The position numbers and the translations under genes are program-made. A stretch of DNA of 64,000 nucleotides, taken from NCBI GenBank assembly GCA_947568835.1, contig OX387604.1, forward strand, positions 22,597,076-22,661,075, written 5' to 3'. This DNA is from Protonemura montana (taxonomy: Eukaryota > Arthropoda > Insecta > Plecoptera > Nemouridae). Numbering within the stretch: position 1 is the first letter of the stretch; every line of letters starts with the position of its first letter. Shown here one piece after another: positions 29,572-37,875 of this stretch. The notes below the pieces were generated by a model, which saw only the letters and a list, made by a program, of their open reading frames with translations, was not told the DNA's origin and did not search any database.

Positions 29572-31073
29572 TGGGAAAACTGCTGACGCCCGGAAAATTC
29601 CTAGCGTCTTGGACGGTACGAAATAAAATGCAGATTCAGCAGAAATTTGAGATGTGCGCGTGCGCATTTTTACTGTTAGCTTGTAGTGTAAGGTGATATA
29701 AAATTTGAAGATAACTATAGTCGATTCATTTTGAGATGACCTCCTGCATATAATCATGCATGTATACGTGCATGTTAAGGTGCACTTCTTACGTGATTTC
29801 TTAAAATAAATGTACTTTAGATGTTTAAGAAATATAAATGCAGCAACCTAATCTAATTTCCCACGATCAGATGTCACTGTACTAAATGACAAGTACCTAC
29901 AGTCTGTTCATTCTACATAAATAATCATACATCTGACACTCAACTGCATGTATGCATTTCTAGTGTACTACCTTAAATGAACTGTACTATAGCTTCCTAC
30001 AAAAATATTATTGCAATGCCGATGTAACATTTTCCCAGATGTTCCCAGCGTGGCCCTCGTATTGCTTGGTAGATTCATCGATCAATCGCTGATTTGACAA
30101 AATCAGATTTCACTGTACCAAATAACAAGTACTTCTATAGTAGGTTTATTCTTAAGAAACGTCATCTGTTTCCATTATATGCCTGTGTAATTATACACGA
30201 TTACTGCCCAGAGTTTAGATGGTTATACATTACAATGAACGCACTTTAGATAATATGTTAGTGGTCAATAATTGCAAATCAGCAAAATGTTAGGACAATG
30301 AACTGTTCGACGTTCTGTTCTCACCGACATCATCATTCGATTCAAAGTTATCAGAGAGGCAACAGCAAGAGCAATAGTTACGGCAACAGCAGGAGTAACA
30401 GAAACAACTGCAAGAAAGTAAGTAGTATAATTATATTTTTATATTTATTAGAAACTCTAATAACCTTATATTTTTATTAAAATCTTCTTGATGATTTGAT
30501 ACTTTCTGTCACAGAAGTATTTCTGCAAATCTAGAATGAAATTTATTTACATCTAATATAAAATATACTAATTCAGTTTTTCCTATTTTTCTTTGTTATC
30601 AGATGGACTTCCTTAACCAACTTGGGAGCTGCAAGGCAGTTGAGTTCGGAAAGATAGATGAACTCCCAGAACATGTAGCTTTTCTAATCGATGAGTGGGC
30701 GGCGATCACAACAAGATACGGTCGTCAAATTCAAATCACCGTTAACAACTTGAAATATTTTCTCCCCGCTAGATTTAATAAAATTACCGATTCAGATTTA
30801 ACCTCTTTCAATCTTAAACAGATCACTATAACCTTTAAAGGCACCAAAAAATTTGGGGTGTACCCACCAACTGCAATTTTAGAATTTAACGATATTTAAA
30901 ATTTGCTGACGGATTGAAAAAAAAAATATTTAAAAAACTGAATTGTATTCACAAATAAAAGAAAAAATTTTGTTTTAAAACTGAATTCACTGAGAGTATT
31001 TATTGAACAAAAACCTTTTATAACATTACCAATTCCAGAAACTAGATCCATGTCTACATCCATAATCCGTTTT
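29572..31073. repeat. Left terminal inverted repeat of the Polinton
   Basis: 1502 bp, the inverse of 41778-43279, with only a few substitutions that I noticed (for example near 30370). It begins TGGGAAAACTGCTGACGCC directly after env sequence and lacks the outermost 56 bases kept on the right. It contains a complete two-exon gene. Confidence 0.95.
30298..30899 (+). CDS. Two-exon small protein encoded in the left terminal repeat
   Basis: Predicted spliced gene: exon 1 is 30298-30417 (40 codons, MNCSTFCSHRHHHSIQ, rich in Ser, Asn and Arg). An intron of 185 bp follows, with donor AAA|GTAAGTAG and acceptor TTTGTTATCAG. Exon 2 is 30603-30899 (98 codons to a TAA). Phase 0 on both sides gives 138 residues. 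An AATAAA lies at 30954. Exon 2 has an alternating hydrophobic pattern (RYGRQIQITVNNLKYFLP, then FNLKQITITFKG) that suggests a small beta-rich domain. An OB-fold-like nucleic-acid-binding role is a guess. Diverged copies occur at least five more times in the window, and the intron is recognisable in the copy at 25225. I cannot name the family. Confidence 0.7.
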
Positions 31074-31413
31074 TATTCACGAAAATATCATATAAAGTAT
31101 TGATTGAATAAGTTTTTGAAAATTGCTGATGTTGAATAAATATAAATATCAAGGTGAGTTGAAGAATCGAATACGTTTGGTAGAATTTGATAGTTATCTC
31201 AGTTACAGATATTGAAACTTCTCCATTTATCCTATCGTAGGTATGCAGATTTCAGATTTGTTTCTGACACCTTTTTCCACAGCTAACAAGTGTCGATCAC
31301 GTTTGATCTTGTTCAGTCAGGCATTAAATTTTATTTTAAATATATAAGGAGACAGGAAAAAGATGCTTGCAGGTTTTATGAATAACTCAGAACCCCAAAT
31401 TTACGTACATTTA
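31074..31413. other. Polinton left subterminal region
   Basis: Non-coding, with fragments of frame (VTDIETSPFIL) that look like decayed PolB-side sequence. The same block, inverted, appears in the relics at 720-950 and 58200-58400, so it is a stable part of this Polinton family. Confidence 0.6.
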
Positions 31414-31950
31414 TTAAAATCTCATCATATAAAGTGGATTACATTCACGACTACAACAAGTTTGATTGTTCATACATTTTCGGATAGGAGTAAAACAAGT
31501 TTTGAATTTTTCTTGAAACAATGAACGTGCGAGTTGATCATTTTCATCACAAGTTCTATTATTAAAGAAATACATGAATTCTTGCATGCTAAGATCTCGA
31601 GATCGATGCGCGAGAAATAATGCTACCCATTCACCACAGACATCAGATGTTGGACTTTGAAGCTGTTTTTCGTTGTATGTCCACGTAGTACACTGACGAC
31701 TCAAAAATTCGTGATGCATTTTTACAATTGGTGGGATTCCATAAGAATCAAAAAATTCACCTCGTCCGAATTCGTCGATGTGAAAAGCAACCCAATGCGA
31801 GCCAGGTTTGTTACTAGGATCTGTGTTCGCTATTAGTACACACGGATGTTGCACAATTCGAGGCAGATTGTTTGCAGCGAATACTCCACGAAATAACGGA
31901 CTTGTGAACTTGTCACATAGCATAACTTCTTCAAGATGTAGTGAATTCAT
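31414..31950 (-). CDS. Adenain-like cysteine protease (Polinton maturation protease)
   Basis: 178 residues from ATG at 31950. Catalytic residues of the adenovirus-protease (C5) family are in place: His52 in GSHWVAFH, Asp68 in FFDSYG, Gln98 and Cys105 in QSPTSDVCGEW. In Polintons and adenoviruses this enzyme cleaves capsid and core proteins during virion maturation. It is the last gene of the minus-strand series, about 155 bp after the capsid gene. The frame is intact and length is normal for the family. The Cys-rich C terminus (CCSREC) is an extra feature of this copy. Confidence 0.9.
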   Translation of the reverse strand: MNSLHLEEVMLCDKFTSPLFRGVFAANNLPRIVQHPCVLIANTDPSNKPGSHWVAFHIDEFGRGEFFDSYGIPPIVKMHHEFLSRQCTTWTYNEKQLQSPTSDVCGEWVALFLAHRSRDLSMQEFMYFFNNRTCDENDQLARSLFQEKFKTCFTPIRKCMNNQTCCSRECNPLYMMRF

Positions 31951-32105
31951 GACTTTGAATCGTCTTCTGCAATGCGTTGACTCAAAGTGATTTTATTTCT
32001 ATCCCAAATCGTTATTATAGCAGTCACCGTCATCAATAACTTAGTAAAGTAGTGGAGGGGGTGAAAAATAATTCTAGTTTTCTAAATATCATCTTCTTTT
32101 TTATA

Positions 32106-33407
32106 TTAAAAATCTGTTATTACATTTCTATCTCTAGTTATTTCCATTAAACTATCATTTTCGGAATATAAAATCATATCTACAGGACCTGTTAAGGTAG
32201 CGTTGAATCGAACTTCAATTCGAAATGACCCGTTTCGCTGTATAGACCAATGATTTGAGCTCGCCGACTGATCAGCAGTAAGATCAAAAACAGTAAGAAA
32301 ATATCCATGAGCGTATTCCTCGCGAGATATATCATTTCCAACGTCTTGATGATTAATGCCTGTCCCTTCAAACAATGTCCTATATGCAGGAATGAATAGA
32401 TTATTCTTGAAATCAGGCTGAAGAGCTGTGGTAGGAATTTGTTGTGAATCTACATACAATTGTAGAAAATTCAAATCATGATTTTCAAAGAAAAAAGGAT
32501 TTTTCCCAAAATCTCCATTAAACGCAGCATTTGAAACAAATCCAATCGCAACTCGTTTAGGTAACGTCCCTAAATATAAATTATCAATAGTTCTAGATAT
32601 GACCCCCGCAGGGATTGTAATATTTTTAATTTCTACTCGATTCAATGGATACTTCAGATTCGATCGTTCGAGTGCTCGCGAGTATCCCAAATGCAGCTCA
32701 GGTTTGATTCTGACTTTCCTCACAAACAACGTCGCATCAAGAATGTGCGTCTTTACCGAAGTATCTTCTGACATTAAATGAAATGCGTCTTTATTTAAAT
32801 GAAATTTTAATCGCATTTCAACACCGTTAATAAGCAGCTTATCAGATGCAAACAGCTCATGATGGATACTAGACATTAGATCCACAGTTTTACTACCTAT
32901 TATGAAGCTTGACCTCTTAACAAGTCCATCATTATCCTTGAAATCGTTGAATTTACCTGCAGTATCTTTATACCACAGTCTGGAAGTTAAATGCGTTTTT
33001 TTAGCTGATGAACCAAAGTTCAGTAAAGTTTCAATATATGCTCGATAACCATAAGTGTGTGAAGGCGATGATATCAGTTTACCATTCAATGAGACCTCCA
33101 CTTGCGAAAACAAACTATGCATCCAGTTATTGACCGGTCCGGTCACAACTTTATCATCAGCAATTAAATTAGTACCATCTGCTTTGGTAATTTTTGCTGT
33201 TAAAAGGAGCTCTGTGTATGCAAGATCAATGAACTCATTGCCATTATTATTTACAACAAACTCGAATTGTGAATTTCCTTCCAAAGACACAATAGGTTTA
33301 TATGCTGCTTTGTATCCATATTCGATGGCTGCTTGTGTTAAAGGTGTTGTGAAAAGATCGAGCTCAGATTTCATAGCCTCCATCGAATTGCTATGTATAA
33401 CAGACAT
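32106..33407 (-). CDS. Major capsid protein (double jelly-roll type)
   Basis: 433 residues from ATG at 33407, two bases after the stop of the upstream basic protein. Polintons encode a double jelly-roll capsid protein in this position, next to the protease and the minor capsid protein. The sequence fits: beta-rich, no membrane segments, with FEFVVNNNGNEFIDLAYTEL near the N terminus and GSFRIEVRFNATLTG near the C terminus. I call it from gene order, length and overall similarity to Polinton capsid proteins; no short catalytic motif exists for this family. The frame is intact. A broken copy of its 3' third lies at 3871-4480. Confidence 0.85.
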   Translation of the reverse strand: MSVIHSNSMEAMKSELDLFTTPLTQAAIEYGYKAAYKPIVSLEGNSQFEFVVNNNGNEFIDLAYTELLLTAKITKADGTNLIADDKVVTGPVNNWMHSLFSQVEVSLNGKLISSPSHTYGYRAYIETLLNFGSSAKKTHLTSRLWYKDTAGKFNDFKDNDGLVKRSSFIIGSKTVDLMSSIHHELFASDKLLINGVEMRLKFHLNKDAFHLMSEDTSVKTHILDATLFVRKVRIKPELHLGYSRALERSNLKYPLNRVEIKNITIPAGVISRTIDNLYLGTLPKRVAIGFVSNAAFNGDFGKNPFFFENHDLNFLQLYVDSQQIPTTALQPDFKNNLFIPAYRTLFEGTGINHQDVGNDISREEYAHGYFLTVFDLTADQSASSNHWSIQRNGSFRIEVRFNATLTGPVDMILYSENDSLMEITRDRNVITDF

Positions 33408-33409
33408 TT

Positions 33410-33907
33410 TCACTTTTCAAAAATATCTCGCACTCTTCTCGATAACTTGATCTTCTTGGTGGTTTTCTTGCGTTGATGACTCGAAGATTGTCTCTTCTTC
33501 TTTTTAACAACAACAGCCTTCCTACCACGGTTGCCCGGCACCAACTGAAGTGATTGGCAGCTTTTCAATCGTTTAAGACCCGAGCCCTTCATAAGAGTAA
33601 GTTTATCTTCGGCTTTTCGTTTAAGATTCGAACCAGCTTCCTTCAATCTATTTTCAAACGATTGTTTCACATTTTTTCTTTCCATTAAATCATTTGCAAA
33701 ATTTACTCCAGTCATGAGTCCTTCTTGAGCAAGAGATCGAGCTCCACTTTTAAATATCGGTTCTGCTAATCGCCACATATTTTTAAAAAATGACGCTAGT
33801 CCACAACCACGCTGAAATTTGCTACCGTGATATATATTCATCCCCGATCCACATTGATTTTGGAAATAATCAATGTATCGATCATGATAGTTACTGCTTT
33901 TACACAT
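33410..33907 (-). CDS. Basic core-like protein of the Polinton virion module
   Basis: 165 residues from ATG at 33907, seven bases after the stop of the penton-like gene. The frame extends upstream only without an ATG. An N-terminal part with GCGLASFFKNMWRLAEP and SLAQEGLMTGVNFANDLM is followed by a strongly basic C-terminal third with runs of Lys and Arg. The same layout is seen in small Polinton/adintovirus proteins compared with adenovirus core (pX-like) proteins. A role in DNA condensation or membrane contact is inferred from charge and gene order only. Confidence 0.7.
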   Translation of the reverse strand: MCKSSNYHDRYIDYFQNQCGSGMNIYHGSKFQRGCGLASFFKNMWRLAEPIFKSGARSLAQEGLMTGVNFANDLMERKNVKQSFENRLKEAGSNLKRKAEDKLTLMKGSGLKRLKSCQSLQLVPGNRGRKAVVVKKKKRQSSSHQRKKTTKKIKLSRRVRDIFEK

Positions 33908-33914
33908 TTTAAAT

Positions 33915-34697
33915 CTAGTTACGACGACGTCGGAAATGTAGTACAACGCTTAGAACATCAGAATCGAATGAGATTGAATCACCAAATGCATCTCTTATAT
34001 CTATAGTAATCGATGAAAACTCTCGTTTAGCTACCGGAAAATACATTGGTGGATTGAAAGACTGTGAATGATTTCTTCCATATTTTTCCTTGTACCAGAG
34101 AGTATCTATGCTAATCATTCGTGCGAGTGGCGCAAATATATCGCCCACTACGTGTGATTCAATAACATCACAATAAACAAGAAGCTGCTTTTGAAACCCT
34201 ACATTCAAGCGGGATTTGTGTGGAGACGTTTTATCAGCAACAATATTCATACCGGGTTCGAATCCCAATTGTAATCCTAGATTGTCAGATAACACTACAG
34301 ATTTAATCATACTATCTTCTGCAATATCTACTCTCGTGAATGAATTAGCTTCGGTAAGTAAAATCTTTAGGTCTCCCGTCACGTTTGCGAGGACACTATT
34401 TACTGCGTGATGAATTGCTGACACAGAATTATAGAAGCCAGGCTGAATTTCAATCGTCTTGGTTATGACATCTTCTTTATCAGCTGTTTTTACACTGTAG
34501 GTCACTTTATTTGCATTTATCAATACGTTATTAATGAAAGGATAATGGATTTCAAATAAAGCACATTCCATATCATCTTGTAATTCTATGCGTTGTGGTA
34601 ATTGAGTCACAAAGCGAGTTGCCGTATTCTTCGGATAGTAAGACGCCGAACTATTGCTCAAAAGGGTTAAATAAAATTCTTTGCTACTTTGAATCAT
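33915..34697 (-). CDS. Minor capsid (penton-like, single jelly-roll) protein
   Basis: 260 residues. The ATG at 34697 overlaps the stop codon of the integrase gene by four bases (ATGA). The N terminus (MIQSSKEFYLTLLSNSS...YYPKNTATRFVTQLP) and the overall beta-rich sequence match Polinton minor capsid proteins, which form the fivefold vertices. It lies in the usual place next to the capsid gene. The frame is intact. Confidence 0.8.
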   Translation of the reverse strand: MIQSSKEFYLTLLSNSSASYYPKNTATRFVTQLPQRIELQDDMECALFEIHYPFINNVLINANKVTYSVKTADKEDVITKTIEIQPGFYNSVSAIHHAVNSVLANVTGDLKILLTEANSFTRVDIAEDSMIKSVVLSDNLGLQLGFEPGMNIVADKTSPHKSRLNVGFQKQLLVYCDVIESHVVGDIFAPLARMISIDTLWYKEKYGRNHSQSFNPPMYFPVAKREFSSITIDIRDAFGDSISFDSDVLSVVLHFRRRRN

Positions 34698-35782
34698 TTT
34701 AAATTAATAATTTCTGATTTCTTAACCCAAGAATTTTGAGATGATGGGTATCCGTACCACTTGACCAATACTTTCGAACTGCGTCCCTTCCCCTTCGTGG
34801 CGATGATTTTATCGATTTTAAATTCAGTAGATTTTCGAATTTGTACTCGTTTTAACTCGATTTCGTAAAAAGTTCCATCGATAGGTGTATTACTTAAATC
34901 TTCTATTCTATAAACAGTTAAATGACGTCTTGGAAGAACTTCCGAAATAATAAATATCTCGTCCGTCCAATTTCTTTCGAAACCTTTCTCGAACTGCTCT
35001 TTCTCTTTAGAAATTCGTACATGATCACCAACTGAGAACTTATCCTTTTTTAATTTTTTGAAGGGAACTCGATCGTTTAGCGTTCGCCATACTTGTAGCA
35101 TGTTATCAATCGTCACATGAACTGGTGCGATTTTTATTGTCTGGTGAACAGTGTTATTATATGCTTGAAGAAGATCGGGAAGAACCTCAATGTAACGATA
35201 AGATGATGAATAGGTAAAATATCGCCACAACTTAGTTTTTAATGTTTTATTAAACCGTTCAACAACAGCTGCTTTGATATCCGGATTTGTAGCATAGTAA
35301 TAATTAATGTTCCTCGCTGTTAGAAACGCTTGAAATTTTTTATTTTTGAATTCCTTGCCCTTGTCCATATTTAAATTTGTGGGTTTACGATTGGAGGACT
35401 TAAATATTTCCTGGAAACCTCTTATTACTTCCAAACTTGTTTTATTGTGCAAAGGTATCGCCCATGCAAATTTACTGAAAATGTCAATTACAGTCAACAA
35501 ATATTTATAATTATCATTATATTTACTAAGAGATTGAAGATCACACAAGTCTGACTGCCAAACATCATCAATATAGTTAACAATATATCTATTTCTTTCG
35601 AAACGTTTCCTCAATGGACGATGTAATGTGTACGCGTCTTGAGATTCTAGCCACTGCTGCACGAGCATCTTAGGTATTTTCTTCTCAGCTGCCTTCCATA
35701 ATTGACCTGTTGTTGAAAATCCTGCAGGGTGTGATGGGTCAAAGTATATTTTCTGCAATATTTTTCTTGATTTAGCGTTCAT
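34694..35782 (-). CDS. Retroviral-type integrase with C-terminal chromodomain
   Basis: 362 residues from ATG at 35782. The DDE core has Asp78 (WQSDLCDLQ), Asp140 (NLNMDKGKEF) and Glu175 (AAVVERFNKT), with 34 residues between the last two, close to the usual 35. The C terminus (about residues 310-362) is a chromodomain (KIDKIIATKGKG...VLVKWYGYP...NSWV), which in related elements can steer insertion to marked chromatin. Polinton integrases insert the element with 6-bp target duplications. It overlaps the next gene by four bases. The frame is intact. Confidence 0.93.
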   Translation of the reverse strand: MNAKSRKILQKIYFDPSHPAGFSTTGQLWKAAEKKIPKMLVQQWLESQDAYTLHRPLRKRFERNRYIVNYIDDVWQSDLCDLQSLSKYNDNYKYLLTVIDIFSKFAWAIPLHNKTSLEVIRGFQEIFKSSNRKPTNLNMDKGKEFKNKKFQAFLTARNINYYYATNPDIKAAVVERFNKTLKTKLWRYFTYSSSYRYIEVLPDLLQAYNNTVHQTIKIAPVHVTIDNMLQVWRTLNDRVPFKKLKKDKFSVGDHVRISKEKEQFEKGFERNWTDEIFIISEVLPRRHLTVYRIEDLSNTPIDGTFYEIELKRVQIRKSTEFKIDKIIATKGKGRSSKVLVKWYGYPSSQNSWVKKSEIINLK

Positions 35783-35790
35783 GACAGCTG

Positions 35791-36687
35791 CTAAAAGTGA
35801 AATCGTTTCCAGTTTGGAGCCAACACACGAGCACTTCTACGCTTTACATGCGTGACTTCCTGAGAAGGTGTCTGATCGTCAATTTTACGTTTCTTTCTTT
35901 TCTCTGTACTTGAAGTAGGAGAACTCACCACCTCACTATGAAATGAACGAATGAATTTTTTACGACGAATGTTTGATATATATTTCATCGGGATTTTCAG
36001 TTCTTCCAAAATAGTTAAAAATTCTTTCCAACCCGTGGGATTGGAATCTTGTCGGTTAATCAGAACATCGGATATTAAATCAATAATGTTTGAGTTATCG
36101 ATAGTATTTCTTTTAATTCGTACTAGGCCGGTCGAACTATTCCAGTCAATAAGTTTGCTGTCGTAAAGAAGAGTATAAAGTTCTTTTGCAGCAACTTGTT
36201 TCTTTTCAGGTACAGACTGTAATAGATTGACTTGCAATAAATTGCTATCATCTTCGACTTCGGACTTTTCGTCGTCTTCACTATTCACATTTGCAGCTAA
36301 GATATCTGATGATGTATTCAACGGTTTCATTTCTTGTTGGTCATCAATAATCTCTTGCTTAAACTCTGTAGGAATTAATTTCTCTTCAAATTGTGGTTGA
36401 AATGTTTCACTGGATCTGTTGTTAATTTTTGAAGATACAGAAATAAAATGTAGATAGCGTCGCAAGGTTTCTTGATATCGCGAAAGTTTCTCATTGGCAT
36501 CCATACTTTTCATTCGAAGAATTTGCTTCATTTCATTTCTCAAAGCGATAATCATGTTCTTGATTGGATTTGTTGTCGACGCTGTATTTTTAAATTTGTT
36601 GACTTGTAAACTATTAACTGGTGTCTTACCAAGTCGATCGAGTGTTTGTTGATCAATTAAAACCATCTTCTTGCAATTATTCATCAT
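35791..36687 (-). CDS. Conserved Polinton protein of unknown function
   Basis: 298 residues if it starts at ATG 36687, which overlaps the stop of the upstream 108-residue gene as ATGA. The frame upstream of that has no ATG. The N-terminal helical part (ALRNEMKQILRM...EKLSRYQETLRRYLHF) follows a pattern I know from Polinton genes of unknown function. The middle is acidic and low in complexity. The C-terminal part (IDLISDVLINRQDSNPTGW) looks folded, and the end is basic. A virion role is possible from position but is not shown. Confidence 0.65.
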   Translation of the reverse strand: MMNNCKKMVLIDQQTLDRLGKTPVNSLQVNKFKNTASTTNPIKNMIIALRNEMKQILRMKSMDANEKLSRYQETLRRYLHFISVSSKINNRSSETFQPQFEEKLIPTEFKQEIIDDQQEMKPLNTSSDILAANVNSEDDEKSEVEDDSNLLQVNLLQSVPEKKQVAAKELYTLLYDSKLIDWNSSTGLVRIKRNTIDNSNIIDLISDVLINRQDSNPTGWKEFLTILEELKIPMKYISNIRRKKFIRSFHSEVVSSPTSSTEKRKKRKIDDQTPSQEVTHVKRRSARVLAPNWKRFHF

Positions 36688-37010
36688 GTCATCAATCCCG
36701 AAATTACACCACTCAGAATTGGTCCCAACAATAAGGGAATCAGAGACCCACCTCTCTGAAGAATTTTCTTTTTTTTCTGCCAAGTATCACCTTTCTTTAT
36801 CAATTTTCTGAGCGTGTGCTTGTGTCGAGAGAGTCGGCTTTTATGACCAGGTTTCAGGGGAACATTCCCTAAAATACAGTTTTGTATGCACTCCAATATC
36901 GATTTGATTAGATTTCTATCAGCGACTTTCAAAATGGCTTTGCGCATTTTTGGTCCGCTTTTGTTTAAAACCTTAAGGAGGTCCATTTCTTTGATAACTG
37001 AAGCACTCAT
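36684..37010 (-). CDS. Small basic Polinton protein with hydrophobic C terminus
   Basis: 108 residues from ATG 37010. Mostly basic helical sequence (DLLKVLNKSGPKMRKAI, then LSRHKHTLRKLIKKG), ending in Gly-Gly and a hydrophobic segment (RGGSLIPLLLGPILSGVI). Proteins of this layout are usual in Polintons and adintoviruses and have been compared with adenovirus core or membrane-lytic minor proteins. The role is inferred. It overlaps the following gene by four bases. Confidence 0.7.
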   Translation of the reverse strand: MSASVIKEMDLLKVLNKSGPKMRKAILKVADRNLIKSILECIQNCILGNVPLKPGHKSRLSRHKHTLRKLIKKGDTWQKKKKILQRGGSLIPLLLGPILSGVISGLMT

Positions 37011-37049
37011 GATGAGAGAATGATAAAAGAGAGTCGCATCATCAGTTAT

Positions 37050-37682
37050 TTATAATAATTTAGGAATATAAACAAAATGGTTTACATCGTCTGGAAAAAT
37101 TGATGTTCGAATGCGTAGATTTTCATCAGTTGTCTGGTGACAGTCAACAAGTAGGTATCCGTATGGTAATTTAGTGGCATCTTCATAGGCTTCTTCCAAA
37201 AATTTTACATTTCGCGGACTTATTTGCTTAGCTAAAAATGAAAACTGTTTCCGATCTCGTGGGTTGCGGAAGCAGACGATATAATGAGAATTCAGAGATA
37301 CGTCTCGCATTCCTTTACCTTTATGGAATAAATTTTGTGTAATGAAAAAAACTGAAATATTTTTGTGATGTGAATATTTCGTGAACAAGTCGATTACTCT
37401 GTTGTCCATTTCTGACATCATATCATCTATAATTATTAGTTTTCCACCACTTTCTGCACTAAAATCATCGATATTCGGTATACCTTTGTGAAATGTAACG
37501 CGAGAATCAGTAATGGAATCGTGAAAATCTTGCATTTCTGAGTAGCACCAAATGATTTGATTGATGTGTGTATCAGTCATTTCATCTAGATTCGATATAA
37601 ATCGTCTAACAAATGTAGTTTTACCACAACCTGTACTTCCAGCTAAAAGACTAGTGAATGGTACCTTCCACCTCACTTCCAT
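37050..37682 (-). CDS. FtsK/HerA-type DNA-packaging ATPase
   Basis: 210 residues from ATG 37682. Walker A is GSTGCGKT at residues 15-22, Walker B LIIIDDMM at 82-89, and a sensor-like ITQN at 114-117. Polinton ATPases of this A32/FtsK-HerA group are thought to pump the DNA into the capsid. It lies 193 bp after the PolB stop, so it probably has its own start signals. The frame is intact. A fragment of a related gene lies at 57812-57940, next to the glycosyltransferase gene. Confidence 0.93.
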   Translation of the reverse strand: MEVRWKVPFTSLLAGSTGCGKTTFVRRFISNLDEMTDTHINQIIWCYSEMQDFHDSITDSRVTFHKGIPNIDDFSAESGGKLIIIDDMMSEMDNRVIDLFTKYSHHKNISVFFITQNLFHKGKGMRDVSLNSHYIVCFRNPRDRKQFSFLAKQISPRNVKFLEEAYEDATKLPYGYLLVDCHQTTDENLRIRTSIFPDDVNHFVYIPKLL

Positions 37683-37875
37683 ATTGAAGACTGGTGGTAA
37701 CTAGAAGATACTACACCGTTTATTTGGATCCTGAGTAAACATTCATGAATTATAATAAGTTGTAGTATGGCAGTAAAGGATGAGGAGGTGTGATAGGAAT
37801 TCAAAATTAATCAGTTATTTATGTACATGTTTATTTATTTTTTATTACACAGCCAACACCTGGTTAATTTATTAA

